NCBI RefSeq assembly: GCF_019050325.1
Contig: NZ_VOMB01000023.1
Location: 1 to 64,000, forward strand
Length of the DNA stretch: 64,000 bases
Source: [Mycobacterium] fortunisiensis
Lineage (GTDB): Bacteria; Actinomycetota; Actinomycetes; Mycobacteriales; Mycobacteriaceae
Reading direction: 5' to 3'
Shown: positions 46,902 through 55,407 of the stretch, one piece after another
Layout of the letters: each line of letters opens with the position of its first letter
How positions within the stretch are numbered: the first letter of the stretch is position 1
Notes under the pieces: generated by a model
Seen by the model: only the letters and a program-made list of their open reading frames with translations
Told to the model about the DNA's origin: nothing
Databases searched by the model: none
Program-made: the position numbers and the translations under genes

Positions 46902-48044
46902 ATGTCCGAATCTGCCCCTGAGCTGCAATCCGCAGTTCGCGCTGCGCTGGCCAAGGTGATCGACCCCGAATTACGGCGACCGATCACCGAACTCGGCATG
47001 GTCAAGAACATCTCGATCGAGGCCGACCACGCCGTGCACGTCGAGATCTACCTGACCACCGCGGCCTGCCCGAAGAAGAACGAAATCGCCGAGCTGGTGT
47101 CGGCCGCGGTAACCGACGTTCCCGGCACCGGTGCCGTCAAGGTCAGCCTGGATGTGATGGACGACGAGCAGCGGGCCGAGTTGCGCAAACTGCTGCGGGG
47201 TGATTCCCGCGAACCCGTGATCCCGTTCGCCCAGCCCAACTCCCTGACCCGGGTGTACGCGGTGGCCTCCGGCAAGGGCGGCGTCGGCAAATCCAGCGTC
47301 ACGGTCAACCTGGCCGCCGCGATGGCAGCCCGCGGGCTGTCGGTCGGGCTACTGGACGCCGACATCTACGGTCATTCGGTGCCGCGGATGATGGGCACCG
47401 TCGACCGGCCCACCCAGGTCGACTCGATGATCCTGCCGCCGATCGCCCACGACGTGAAGGTCATCTCGATCGCGATGTTCACCCAGGGCAACACGCCTGT
47501 GGTGTGGCGCGGGCCGATGTTGCACCGCGCGCTGCAGCAGTTCCTGGCCGATGTCTACTGGGGCGATCTGGACGTGCTACTGCTCGATCTGCCGCCCGGC
47601 ACCGGCGACATCGCCATCTCGGTGGCCCAGCTGATCCCGGGTGCGGAGATCCTGGTGGTCACCACTCCGCAAATGGCTGCCGCCGAGGTGGCCGAGCGGG
47701 CCGGCGCGATCGCCCTGCAGACCCGTCAGCGCATCGCCGGCGTGGTGGAGAACATGTCGGGCCTGCTGATGCCCGACGGCACGGTCATGCAGCTGTTCGG
47801 CGAGGGCGGTGGCCAGCAGGTGGCCGATTCCCTGACCCGCTCGGTCGGCGCCGAGGTGCCGTTGCTGGGTCAGGTCCCGCTGGATCCGGCGCTCGTGACG
47901 GCCGGCGACTCCGGGGTCCCGCTGGTGCTGTCGGCACCGGATTCCCCGGCCGGCGCCGAGCTGCGCAAGATCGCCGAGGGATTGTCGGCCCGCAAACGCG
48001 GCCTGGCCGGGATGTCACTGGGTCTGGACACCACGCGCCGCTGA
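46902..48044 (+). CDS. mrp: Mrp/NBP35-type P-loop ATPase
   Basis: A 380-residue iron-sulfur-carrier ATPase. Residues 1-90 are a MIP18-like domain (VIDPELRRPITELGMVKNI), then the deviant Walker A SGKGGVGKSSV, DADIYGHSVPRMMG, MGRGPMLH-like WRGPMLHRALQQFL and DLPPGTGDIAISVAQ. The CxxC pair normal after ENMS is replaced by SGLLMPDGT. ATG 46902 gives the expected N-terminus. Matches Rv1229c. Confidence 0.94.
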   Translation: MSESAPELQSAVRAALAKVIDPELRRPITELGMVKNISIEADHAVHVEIYLTTAACPKKNEIAELVSAAVTDVPGTGAVKVSLDVMDDEQRAELRKLLRGDSREPVIPFAQPNSLTRVYAVASGKGGVGKSSVTVNLAAAMAARGLSVGLLDADIYGHSVPRMMGTVDRPTQVDSMILPPIAHDVKVISIAMFTQGNTPVVWRGPMLHRALQQFLADVYWGDLDVLLLDLPPGTGDIAISVAQLIPGAEILVVTTPQMAAAEVAERAGAIALQTRQRIAGVVENMSGLLMPDGTVMQLFGEGGGQQVADSLTRSVGAEVPLLGQVPLDPALVTAGDSGVPLVLSAPDSPAGAELRKIAEGLSARKRGLAGMSLGLDTTRR

Positions 48045-48052
48045 CCCGAGCG

Positions 48053-48457
48053 CTACGTGGCGTCGGGATCGAATGTGGGCCCCGCCGGCTTGGCACTGGT
48101 CTCACCCACCGGCTTCACCGCGGGGTTGCCCGGTACCGACGGCTGCTGCGGTGGCTTGCGATCCTCGAACGCACCGGTGAGGAACGAATCGTCGCCGTCG
48201 AGCAGGTGCTTGGTGATCGCGGCGCGCGGGGTCATACCCCGCAACTTCTGCAACTCCGCCAGCGGCTCACGCAGATCATCGAACTCCGGTCCCAGATCCT
48301 GGCGTAGTTGACTGGTGGCACCGCTGACGTAGTCGCGGGCCTGCCGCAACGCCCCGGAAGTCCACCGGATCGCACCGGGCAGACGCTCGGGCCCCAGGAT
48401 CACCAGGCCGGCGATGACCAGGACCAGCATCTCGCCCCACCCGATGTTCGCGAACAT
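48053..48457 (-). CDS. tatB: Twin-arginine translocase subunit TatB
   Basis: A 134-residue TatB: MFANIGWGEMLVLVIAGLVILGPERLPG is the N-terminal helix with the conserved GPERLP, followed by an amphipathic helix and a disordered Pro-rich tail. With TatA and TatC (elsewhere) it exports folded proteins. It begins two bases after the htrA stop and belongs to the sigE cluster, as in Rv1224. Confidence 0.95.
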   Translation of the reverse strand: MFANIGWGEMLVLVIAGLVILGPERLPGAIRWTSGALRQARDYVSGATSQLRQDLGPEFDDLREPLAELQKLRGMTPRAAITKHLLDGDDSFLTGAFEDRKPPQQPSVPGNPAVKPVGETSAKPAGPTFDPDAT

Positions 48458-48459
48458 CG

Positions 48460-49956
48460 TTACTGCGCTTTTTGATCGTCGCCGATCGGCGTGATCATCA
48501 ATGTCATGGGCCGACCGTCGCGGAGCACCTCGATCGGCGCCTCCTGCCCGATGTGGAGCTGACGCACCGCGACCACCATCTCATCGGCGTCGGCGACCTC
48601 GCGGTCACCGACCTTGATCACCACATCGTTCTCCAGGATCCCGGCCTTGTCGGCGGGGCCACCGGCGTTGACGTTGCGGACCTGGGCGCCCGAGGCGTCG
48701 CTGTTGCTCACCGTCACGGCACTGAGCAGCAAGGTCGGGTGTGCCACCTTGCCCTCCTTGATCAGGGTCTCGACCACCTGCTTGACCTCGTTGACCGGGA
48801 TCGCGAAGCCCAGGCCGCTGGCGCTGTCGGAGAGGGACTTTCCGGCCGTGTTGATCCCGATCACCTCGGAGGACATGTTGATCAGGGGTCCACCCGAGTT
48901 GCCGTGGTTGATCGAGGCATCGGTCTGCACACCGTCGATCACGGTGTCGGTGTCGGAGCCCTCGCCCGACAGCGGCACCGGCCGGTGCAGCGCGCTGATG
49001 ATGCCGTGGGTGACCGTGCTGCGCAGGCCGAGCGGGGCGCCGGCGGCGATCACTTCCTCGCCGACACGCAGTTTCTCGGAGTCGCCGAGTCGCGCCACCG
49101 TGAGGTTGTCGACGTTGTCGACCTTGAGCACGGCCAGATCGGTCTTCGGGTCGCGGCCCACGAGGTTGGCCGGCTCTTCGTGTCCGTCGTTGAACACCAC
49201 GGTGATCTTGTAGTCCGCGGGCTTACCGGCGGCATCGGAGATGACGTGGTTGTTGGTGACGATGTAGCCCTTGCCGTCGATCACCACACCGGAGCCCTGG
49301 GAGCCCTCGGTCTTGCTCTTGGCCTCGATCGTCACCACCGAGTCCTCGACCGCCGCGGCGACCGTGGCGAACCGGCCGGCGTCCGGGGACGGCAGGTCAC
49401 CGGTCTCCAGCGTCACCTTCGAGGTGGTGAAGGCCTGCACGGTGCCGGCGGTCTTCTGCCCGACCCAGCCACCGATGAAGGCGACGAAGCCGGCGATCAG
49501 GAACAGGATCAGCAGCGACAGCCACGACACCCGGCCGCCGAACAGCACCTCGCGCGCACCGAGCTTGCCGACCGGTGCGGCCACCACCGCCGGGGCCGCG
49601 GGGGCCTGGGCGGGTGTTCCCAGCGTCGGCATGGCGCCCGGGTCGCGCCAGGGATCGTCGTCGAACTCGTCGTCGAGCATCCGCTCGGTGTCCAGGGCGC
49701 CGGCGTCGGTGGGATGGCGCTGCAGTGTGGCACCGGCCCCGGCCGGGCGGCCGAAGGCCTCGGCCAGCACTGGGTCCGGTGGTTGATCGTGGGGGGCGTA
49801 TTCGCCCTGGTCCTGGTACTTGTCGGCGTCCTGGAACGAACCATCGACACCCGCGGGGCGGCCGAAGGTGCGCTGCGACAACTGATCGACGGGTGGCCGC
49901 TCGACAGGGCGCGGCTCCAGACGGCCGCTCTCGTCGGACTGGTCGTGATTGGTCAC
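48460..49956 (-). CDS. htrA: Membrane serine protease HtrA (DegP-type)
   Basis: A 498-residue envelope protease. A cytosolic lead of about 135 residues (acidic, with EAFGRPAG repeats), one transmembrane helix (SWLSLLILFLIAGFVAFIGGWVG), a trypsin-like domain with His237 (TNNHVIS), Asp273 (TDLAVL) and Ser354 (GNSGGPL), and a C-terminal PDZ domain. It degrades or refolds misfolded periplasmic proteins. GTG 49954-49956. Downstream of rseA in the sigE regulon cluster. Confidence 0.95.
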   Translation of the reverse strand: MTNHDQSDESGRLEPRPVERPPVDQLSQRTFGRPAGVDGSFQDADKYQDQGEYAPHDQPPDPVLAEAFGRPAGAGATLQRHPTDAGALDTERMLDDEFDDDPWRDPGAMPTLGTPAQAPAAPAVVAAPVGKLGAREVLFGGRVSWLSLLILFLIAGFVAFIGGWVGQKTAGTVQAFTTSKVTLETGDLPSPDAGRFATVAAAVEDSVVTIEAKSKTEGSQGSGVVIDGKGYIVTNNHVISDAAGKPADYKITVVFNDGHEEPANLVGRDPKTDLAVLKVDNVDNLTVARLGDSEKLRVGEEVIAAGAPLGLRSTVTHGIISALHRPVPLSGEGSDTDTVIDGVQTDASINHGNSGGPLINMSSEVIGINTAGKSLSDSASGLGFAIPVNEVKQVVETLIKEGKVAHPTLLLSAVTVSNSDASGAQVRNVNAGGPADKAGILENDVVIKVGDREVADADEMVVAVRQLHIGQEAPIEVLRDGRPMTLMITPIGDDQKAQ

Positions 49957-50035
49957 CGGAGTATCACTCTCTATCGGAGCGCCTGCCCCAGCCAGGGAGG
50001 CCGGCGCCGGTCACTGATCGCCTTGGTGGTCCAGC

Positions 50036-50434
50036 CTACCGGCGCTTACGCCGATTCCGCGGCGGGCCATCAGCCAACTGGGGCTCGTCGTCGGCCTCCG
50101 CCGACGGTTCCGGGCTGTGGTGCGGTATCTGCGACAACAACCCCAGCAGCGAGTTCGGAATGGCTATCGGGCAGGAATCCCGCAACGCCGCCCGCGCCTG
50201 GCCCTGAGCGTCGACTTCGGCCGCGCAATCGGGACACAGGGACAGGTGGTGCGCGGCGCGCAGATGTGCGCTCATCCGCAGCTCACCGTCGACGAAGGCC
50301 GCGATGGCCTCGATCGAGAGGTGTTCGGTGGAGCGGAACTGGCGGGGTGCGCCGACCGGAGCGTCGCTCTGGGAGGCGAACTGCGCAGGCAGCCAGGAGA
50401 ATGCCCGACGGAACACATGTCCCGGGTCGACCAT
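50036..50434 (-). CDS. rseA: Anti-sigma-E factor RseA
   Basis: A 132-residue zinc-associated anti-sigma factor. The ZAS motif HLRAAHHLSLCPDC (Hx3CxxC) lies at about residues 55-68 after VFRRAFSWLPAQFASQSDAPVGAP. No transmembrane helix, as in the mycobacterial RseA. ATG 50432-50434 is chosen because MVDPGHVFRRAF is the usual N-terminus; the frame is open further upstream. It binds SigE directly downstream of it in the operon and is degraded on surface stress. Confidence 0.93.
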   Translation of the reverse strand: MVDPGHVFRRAFSWLPAQFASQSDAPVGAPRQFRSTEHLSIEAIAAFVDGELRMSAHLRAAHHLSLCPDCAAEVDAQGQARAALRDSCPIAIPNSLLGLLSQIPHHSPEPSAEADDEPQLADGPPRNRRKRR

Positions 50435-50512
50435 CACCCAGCTCCTCTCGAAACGCGCACCTGTCCTGCACCGAATGTAGCGCGACCGGGCGCGCCGAAC
50501 ACCAACCACCAC

Positions 50513-51292
50513 TCAGGCGGTCTTGGCGGTCTCCGGCGAGTTCTTCGCCAGATAGTCGCGCAACGCCTGGCGACCGCGGTGGATCCGGCTCCGGACGGTG
50601 CCGAGCTTCACGCCGAGGGTGGCGCCGATCTCCTCGTAGGACAGACCCTCGATGTCGCACAGGACCACGGCGGCGCGGAATTCGGGCGCCAGTGAATCCA
50701 GGGCGGCCTGCAAATCGGCGCCCAGTCGCGAATCGTGGTAGATCTGCTCGGGGTTCGGGTCCTCGGCGGGCACCCGGTCATAGTCCTCGGGCAGCGCCTC
50801 CATCCGGATGCGGCTGCGGCGCCGCACCATGTCCAGGAACAGGTTGGTGGTGATGCGGTGCAGCCAGCCCTCGAAGGTTCCCGGCTGATAGTTCTGTACC
50901 GAGCGGAACACCCGGATGAACGTTTCCTGGGTGAGGTCCTCGGCATCGTGCTGGTTGCCCGAGAGCCGGTAGGCCAGCCGGTAGACCCGGTCGGCGTGTT
51001 GGCGCACCAACTCGTCCCAGGACGGCATGGTGGCCTGATCGCCGGTGGCGTCGAATACCGCGGTGCCGGTCGGCTCATCGGATGGTTCAACCCATTCACC
51101 TGCGGTGAATTGCTCCAGATGCGCCATGGTCACCGGGGCGGCCTGGGTTGCGGGGCTCGAGGTCACGATGTGTGCGCTCGTAGGATCCTCCTGATCGCAG
51201 TTTTCGTTGTGCTCAACACGACTGACGTCTTCGATATTCCGATTGCTGTCCGGGTTGTGCTGGGCGGTGCGCCAGCGGGCGCCATGTTCCAT
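50513..51292 (-). CDS. sigE: ECF sigma factor SigE
   Basis: A 259-residue extracytoplasmic-function sigma factor. Region 2: SWDELVRQHADRVYRLAYRLSGNQHDAEDLTQETFIRVFRSVQNY; region 4: LSYEEIGATLGVKLGTVRSRIHRGRQALRDYL. The N-terminal about 75 residues are unrelated in detail to other sigma factors and contain later in-frame starts (for example ATG 51125-51127); mycobacterial sigE is known to use several starts. Directs surface-stress transcription, held by RseA. The leader region 51293-51469 has no gene. Confidence 0.95.
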   Translation of the reverse strand: MEHGARWRTAQHNPDSNRNIEDVSRVEHNENCDQEDPTSAHIVTSSPATQAAPVTMAHLEQFTAGEWVEPSDEPTGTAVFDATGDQATMPSWDELVRQHADRVYRLAYRLSGNQHDAEDLTQETFIRVFRSVQNYQPGTFEGWLHRITTNLFLDMVRRRSRIRMEALPEDYDRVPAEDPNPEQIYHDSRLGADLQAALDSLAPEFRAAVVLCDIEGLSYEEIGATLGVKLGTVRSRIHRGRQALRDYLAKNSPETAKTA

Positions 51293-51469
51293 GCGAGATA
51301 CCGTTCCCGATCCCGGTGTGCCAGGTATATGAGCAATCTGAACTTTCCCTGAGAAACCCGACGATACGCCGGGTTACCTGGGTGGACCAGCGAATTTTTA
51401 CCCCCGTGATCAACGCCACCCCCGGGCGTGTCGCAACCGAGCCACTGACCTCTGGCCTACGCTGCGGGC

Positions 51470-52114
51470 ATGGCCAGCTCCAACCCCGGTCGCGCCGAGG
51501 CGATCGTCACGCATGCCGAACGCTCGATCTCCGAGGATGAGATCGTCGCGGCAGCGCGGGAACGGGCCGACGACATCGGCGCCGGTGCCGTCACTCCCGC
51601 GGTCGGGGCGTTGCTGAGTGTGCTCGCGCGCCTCACCGGCGGCCGGGCGGTCGTGGAGGTCGGCACCGGGGCCGGCGTCAGCGGGTTGTGGCTGTTGTCC
51701 GGGATGAGTGACGACGGCGTGCTGACGACGATCGACGTCGAACCGGAGCATCAGCGCATCGCCAAGCAGGGTTTCAGCGAGGCCGGGGTCGGCCCGGGGC
51801 GGACCCGGCTGATCAGCGGTCGCGCCCAGGAGGTGCTCACCCGGCTGGCCGACGAGTCCTATGACCTGGTGTTCATCGATGCCGAGCCGGTTGATCAGCC
51901 GCAGTTCGTGGCCGAAGGCGTGCGCTTGCTGCGCCCCGGCGGGGCGATCGTGCTGCATCGCGCCGCCCTCGGCGGCCGGGCCGGGGACGCCTCGGCCAAC
52001 GACGCCGAGGTCAACGCCGTGCGCGAAGCTGCCCGGCTGATCGCCGAGGACGAGCGGCTGACCCCCGTGCTGATCCCGCTGGGCGACGGGTTGTTGGCCG
52101 CCGCCCGCGACTGA
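51470..52114 (+). CDS. SAM-dependent O-methyltransferase (Rv1220c-like)
   Basis: A 214-residue class I methyltransferase of the catechol-O-methyltransferase type: AVVEVGTGAGVSGLWLLSGM (SAM loop), LTTIDVEPEHQRIAKQGF, YDLVFIDAEPVDQPQFV and LLRPGGAIVLHRAALGGR. The catalytic Asp-Asn metal triad seen in plant COMT is partly changed. Substrate unknown. Divergent from sigE; ATG 51470. Followed by a very strong hairpin. Confidence 0.9.
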   Translation: MASSNPGRAEAIVTHAERSISEDEIVAAARERADDIGAGAVTPAVGALLSVLARLTGGRAVVEVGTGAGVSGLWLLSGMSDDGVLTTIDVEPEHQRIAKQGFSEAGVGPGRTRLISGRAQEVLTRLADESYDLVFIDAEPVDQPQFVAEGVRLLRPGGAIVLHRAALGGRAGDASANDAEVNAVREAARLIAEDERLTPVLIPLGDGLLAAARD

Positions 52115-52126
52115 TTTTCTTTCGCC

Positions 52127-52180
52127 AGCAGACATAAAACTGCCCATTTTCGCGGGAAAATGGGCAGTTTTGCGTCTGTT
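52127..52180. terminator. Long hairpin after the O-methyltransferase gene
   Basis: AAAACTGCCCATTTTC (52136-52151) and GAAAATGGGCAGTTTT (52156-52171) are perfect 16-base arms around GCGG. Outside them CAGAC (52129-52133) pairs with GTCTG (52174-52178). Either strand ends the stem in four U, so it can terminate both ways; it sits 21 bases after the methyltransferase stop. Confidence 0.75.
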
Positions 52181-52200
52181 CGGCAGGTCTGGTGACCCCC

Positions 52201-52247
52201 TTGACCGCGAGCTGAACGCACGTTTAGTGTATTAAACATGCGTTCAG
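52201..52247 (+). promoter_or_regulatory. Leaderless promoter and TetR operator of the ABC exporter operon
   Basis: TTGACC (52201-52206), 18 bases, then TAGTGT (52225-52230); the start would fall on ATG 52238. Over it lies a palindrome, CTGAACGCACGTTTA (52212-52226) and TAAACATGCGTTCAG (52233-52247), 15-base arms with one mismatch. It covers the -10 and the start codon, a clear autorepression site. Confidence 0.85.
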
Positions 52248-52900
52248 TCGATGATCGAACGGCCATTGCCCGGATCCGCGACGCCGCGATCGAGCAGTAC
52301 GGCCAACACGGCTTCAGCGTGGGGCTGCGCACCATCGCCGAAGCCGCCGGAGTGAGCGCGGCCCTGGTGATCCACCACTTCGGTTCCAAGGAAGGACTGC
52401 GCAAAGCCTGCGACGCCTACGTGGCCGAGGTGGTGCGCGAATCCAAGACCGAGTCGATGCAGAGCACCGACCCCGCGACCTGGCTGGCCCAGATGGCCGA
52501 GATCGAGTCGTACGCCCCGCTGATGGCCTACCTGGTCCGCAGCATGCAATCCGGTAGCGAGCTGGCCAAGACGTTCTGGCGCACCATGGTCGACAACGCC
52601 AAGGAGTACCTCGCCGAAGGTGTGCGCACTGGCGTGCTCAAGCCCAGCCGAGACCCCGAGGCACGGGCCAAGTTCCTGGCGATCTCCGGCGGTGGGTCAT
52701 TCCTGCTCTATCTGCAGATGCACGAGGACCCGACCGATCTGCGCCGGGTGCTGCGTGACTACGGCGAGGACATGATGCTGCCCGCGCTGGAGGTGTATTC
52801 CCAGGGGCTGATGACCGACTCGACCATGTACGACGCATTCCTGCACCAGCGCGAAGAGGGCATCCCGTTCACCCACCCCGACACCAAGGAGCCAGCGTGA
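52238..52900 (+). CDS. TetR-family repressor (Rv1219c-like)
   Basis: A 220-residue TetR regulator: RIRDAAIEQYGQHGFSVGLRTIAEAAGVSAALVIHHFGSKEGLRKACDAYV is the DNA-binding domain; the rest binds ligands. Gene order TetR-ATPase-permease and a GTGA overlap with the ATPase match Rv1219c-Rv1218c-Rv1217c, a multidrug efflux operon. Its operator overlaps its own start codon. Confidence 0.93.
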   Translation: MRSVDDRTAIARIRDAAIEQYGQHGFSVGLRTIAEAAGVSAALVIHHFGSKEGLRKACDAYVAEVVRESKTESMQSTDPATWLAQMAEIESYAPLMAYLVRSMQSGSELAKTFWRTMVDNAKEYLAEGVRTGVLKPSRDPEARAKFLAISGGGSFLLYLQMHEDPTDLRRVLRDYGEDMMLPALEVYSQGLMTDSTMYDAFLHQREEGIPFTHPDTKEPA

Positions 52901-53790
52901 ACCACTCCGTCGAAATCCGAGGACTGTCAAAATCTTTCGGCCGGACCAAAGCCCTCGACGGGCTGAACCTGACGGTGTCCCCCGGCGATGTCACCGGCTT
53001 CCTCGGCCCCAACGGAGCCGGAAAGTCCACCGCCATCCGGGTGTTGCTGGGCCTGCTGCGCGCCGACAGCGGAACCGTGCGCCTGCTCGGCGGCGACCCG
53101 TGGCACGACGCGGTGGCCCTGCATCGCCGAATCGCCTATGTGCCCGGCGACGTCACGTTGTGGCCCAATCTGACCGGCATGCAGGCCATCGATTTCCTGT
53201 GCCGGCTGCGCGGCAATGGCGTGGACACCAACCGCCGCGACGCGTTGATCGAACGGTTCGAACTGGACCCGCACAAGAAGGCCCGCACCTACTCGAAGGG
53301 AAATCGGCAGAAGGTCGCCATCGTCGCGGCGTTCAGCTGCCACGCCGAGCTCTACATCCTCGACGAGCCGACCTCCGGTCTGGACCCGTTGATGGAACAG
53401 GCTTTTCAGCAATGCGTGGGCGAGGTGTCCGCCCAGGGCGCCGCGGTGCTGCTGTCCAGTCACATCCTGGCCGAGGTGGAGAAGCTGTGCGACAACGTGA
53501 CGATCATCCGGTCCGGACGCACGGTGCGCTCCGGCACCCTGTCCGAGCTGCGGCATCTGATGCGCACCAAGGTCAGCGCACGCACCCGCGCCGACGGCCA
53601 CGCCCTGCGCGACACCCCGTACGTGCATGACTTCACCAGCCACGATGGCGCAGTGAGCTTCTCGGTGGATCGTACCGATCTGGAGTTCGCCCTGGAACAC
53701 CTGACCGATCTCGGGATCGACGACCTCACCGTGGCCCCGGCCTCGCTGGAGGACATGTTCCTGCGCGAATACCAGGGGGCCGGCCGATGA
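52897..53790 (+). CDS. ABC exporter ATP-binding protein (Rv1218c-like)
   Basis: A 297-residue ATPase: GPNGAGKSTAIR (Walker A), RTYSKGNRQKVAIVAAF (signature, S-K-G-N in place of LSGGQ), YILDEPTSGLDPLME (Walker B) and SSHILAEVEKLCD. A C-terminal domain of about 80 residues follows. Overlaps the TetR gene and the permease gene by four bases each. Powers drug-type export with the next gene. Confidence 0.93.
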   Translation: MNHSVEIRGLSKSFGRTKALDGLNLTVSPGDVTGFLGPNGAGKSTAIRVLLGLLRADSGTVRLLGGDPWHDAVALHRRIAYVPGDVTLWPNLTGMQAIDFLCRLRGNGVDTNRRDALIERFELDPHKKARTYSKGNRQKVAIVAAFSCHAELYILDEPTSGLDPLMEQAFQQCVGEVSAQGAAVLLSSHILAEVEKLCDNVTIIRSGRTVRSGTLSELRHLMRTKVSARTRADGHALRDTPYVHDFTSHDGAVSFSVDRTDLEFALEHLTDLGIDDLTVAPASLEDMFLREYQGAGR

Positions 53791-55388
53791 CCACGCTGAG
53801 GGCCACACCCCGGCCGGTCACCGCACCGTTCACCGGCACCGGCGCATTGCTGCGCCTGGCGCTGCGCCGCGACCGGGTCCGGCTCAGCGTATGGCTCGCA
53901 GTACTGACGTTGACGATGGTGTACGCCCCCAACGCCATTCGGTTGGCCTATCCGGGGGAGGAACAACGGCTGGCTCGGGTCAACCTGCTCAAGACGCCGG
54001 CCGGGATGATGCTCGGTGGCCCGATGTTCGGCGTCAACGAGACCGATCTGGGCGTGATGATGGCCAACGAGCTGACGTTCACACTCGTGATCGCCACATC
54101 GATCCTGGCCGTTCTCACCGTGATTCGTCACACCCGGGCCGAGGAGGAGTCCGGTGCGACCGAGCTCGTGCTGTCGTCGGTGGTGGGCCGTTACGCCCGG
54201 ACCTCCGCGGCCCTGATCCTGGTCGGCGGACTGAACGCAGTGCTGGCTCTGGCCATGACTTTGGCGATGGCGTCGTGCGGATTCGCGGTGGTCGACACCG
54301 CCGCGATGTGTGTTGGCATCACCGCGGTGGCGATGGTGTTCGGCGCGCTCGCCGCGGTCACCGCCCAGTTGTGGCGGCAGGCCCGCACCGCGACCGGCGC
54401 GGCGATGGCGGGGCTGGCGGTGGCCGCACTGGTGCGCGGCGCCGGTGACGTCATCGACAACTCCGGCAGCATCCTGAGTTGGTTCTCCCCGATCGCCTGG
54501 GCGCAACAGATGCGGCCGTTCGTCGCGGTGCGGTGGTGGCCGCTGGGCCTGCTGGTGGCCCTGACCGTGGGATTGATGGTGCTGGCCGCGGTGCTGGAAA
54601 GCCGTCGGCAATATGACGCCGGCACCATCGCGTCGGCCGGCGACAAACCCGACGCGGCCGCCATCAGCGGACCGCTGCGGCTGCACTTGGCGCTGCAGCG
54701 CGGCCAGACGATCGGTTGGGCGGTAGGGCTTTTCGTGGCCGGGCTGGTGTTCGGTTCGATGACGAAATCGCTGATGGATGCCGCCGAGACCAACGAGGTG
54801 ATCGCCCGGGTGCTGGCCGCGACGGGCAACGACGGCGTCTACACCACGATGACGCAGTTCCTGGCCGCGGCGGCCACCGCCTACGTCGCATCGGCAGTGC
54901 TGCGGGTGTACGCCGACGAGCAGAACCGGCTGGGCGAGCCGGTGCTGGCCGGTGCGGTGTCACGGTGGCGCTGGCTGCTGGGCGCGGTGTGCGGTGCGCT
55001 GGCCGGCGCGACGGTCCTGATGTTCTGCGCGGGCCTGGGCAACGGCCTGGGTGCCGGGCTGACGCTGGGCGAGCCGGGCACGGTGCTGCGCCTGACCGTG
55101 GCCGCCCTGGCGTACCTTCCTGCCCTCGCCGTGGTGGCCTCGATCGCGGCGCTGGGCGTGGCGCTGCGGGCGCCGTGGCTGGCCTGGCTGACGGTGACGT
55201 TCGTGATCACCGCGCTGTACCTGGGGGCGCTGCTGCGCTTGCCGCAGTGGCTCCTCGACCTGTCCCCGGTGGGCCAGACCACCGTGCCCAAGGACTTCCC
55301 CGCCCTGGCGCTGCTGGTGATGCTCATTGCGGCAACGGTTTTGGCGGGCATCGCAGGCTGGATCTACCGCAACCGAGACGCGGTGTGA
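53787..55388 (+). CDS. ABC exporter permease (Rv1217c-like)
   Basis: A 533-residue permease with two sets of six helices, like tetronasin-type exporters: RLSVWLAVLTLTMVYAPNAIRLAYPGEEQRLARVNLLKTPAGMMLGGP, AEEESGATELVLSSVVGRYART, and a second copy RVYADEQNRLGEPVLAGAVSRWRWLLGA. Overlaps the ATPase by ATGA. With it forms the complete exporter. Confidence 0.92.
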   Translation: MTTLRATPRPVTAPFTGTGALLRLALRRDRVRLSVWLAVLTLTMVYAPNAIRLAYPGEEQRLARVNLLKTPAGMMLGGPMFGVNETDLGVMMANELTFTLVIATSILAVLTVIRHTRAEEESGATELVLSSVVGRYARTSAALILVGGLNAVLALAMTLAMASCGFAVVDTAAMCVGITAVAMVFGALAAVTAQLWRQARTATGAAMAGLAVAALVRGAGDVIDNSGSILSWFSPIAWAQQMRPFVAVRWWPLGLLVALTVGLMVLAAVLESRRQYDAGTIASAGDKPDAAAISGPLRLHLALQRGQTIGWAVGLFVAGLVFGSMTKSLMDAAETNEVIARVLAATGNDGVYTTMTQFLAAAATAYVASAVLRVYADEQNRLGEPVLAGAVSRWRWLLGAVCGALAGATVLMFCAGLGNGLGAGLTLGEPGTVLRLTVAALAYLPALAVVASIAALGVALRAPWLAWLTVTFVITALYLGALLRLPQWLLDLSPVGQTTVPKDFPALALLVMLIAATVLAGIAGWIYRNRDAV

Positions 55389-55407
55389 AACGAACAGGAG
55401 GCAGCTG

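Noticed and set aside
51293..51469. SigE-type autoregulated promoter (GGAAC/GTT) before sigE
   Set aside because: GGGAAC is present near the start codon but no matching -10 at the right spacing; not supported.
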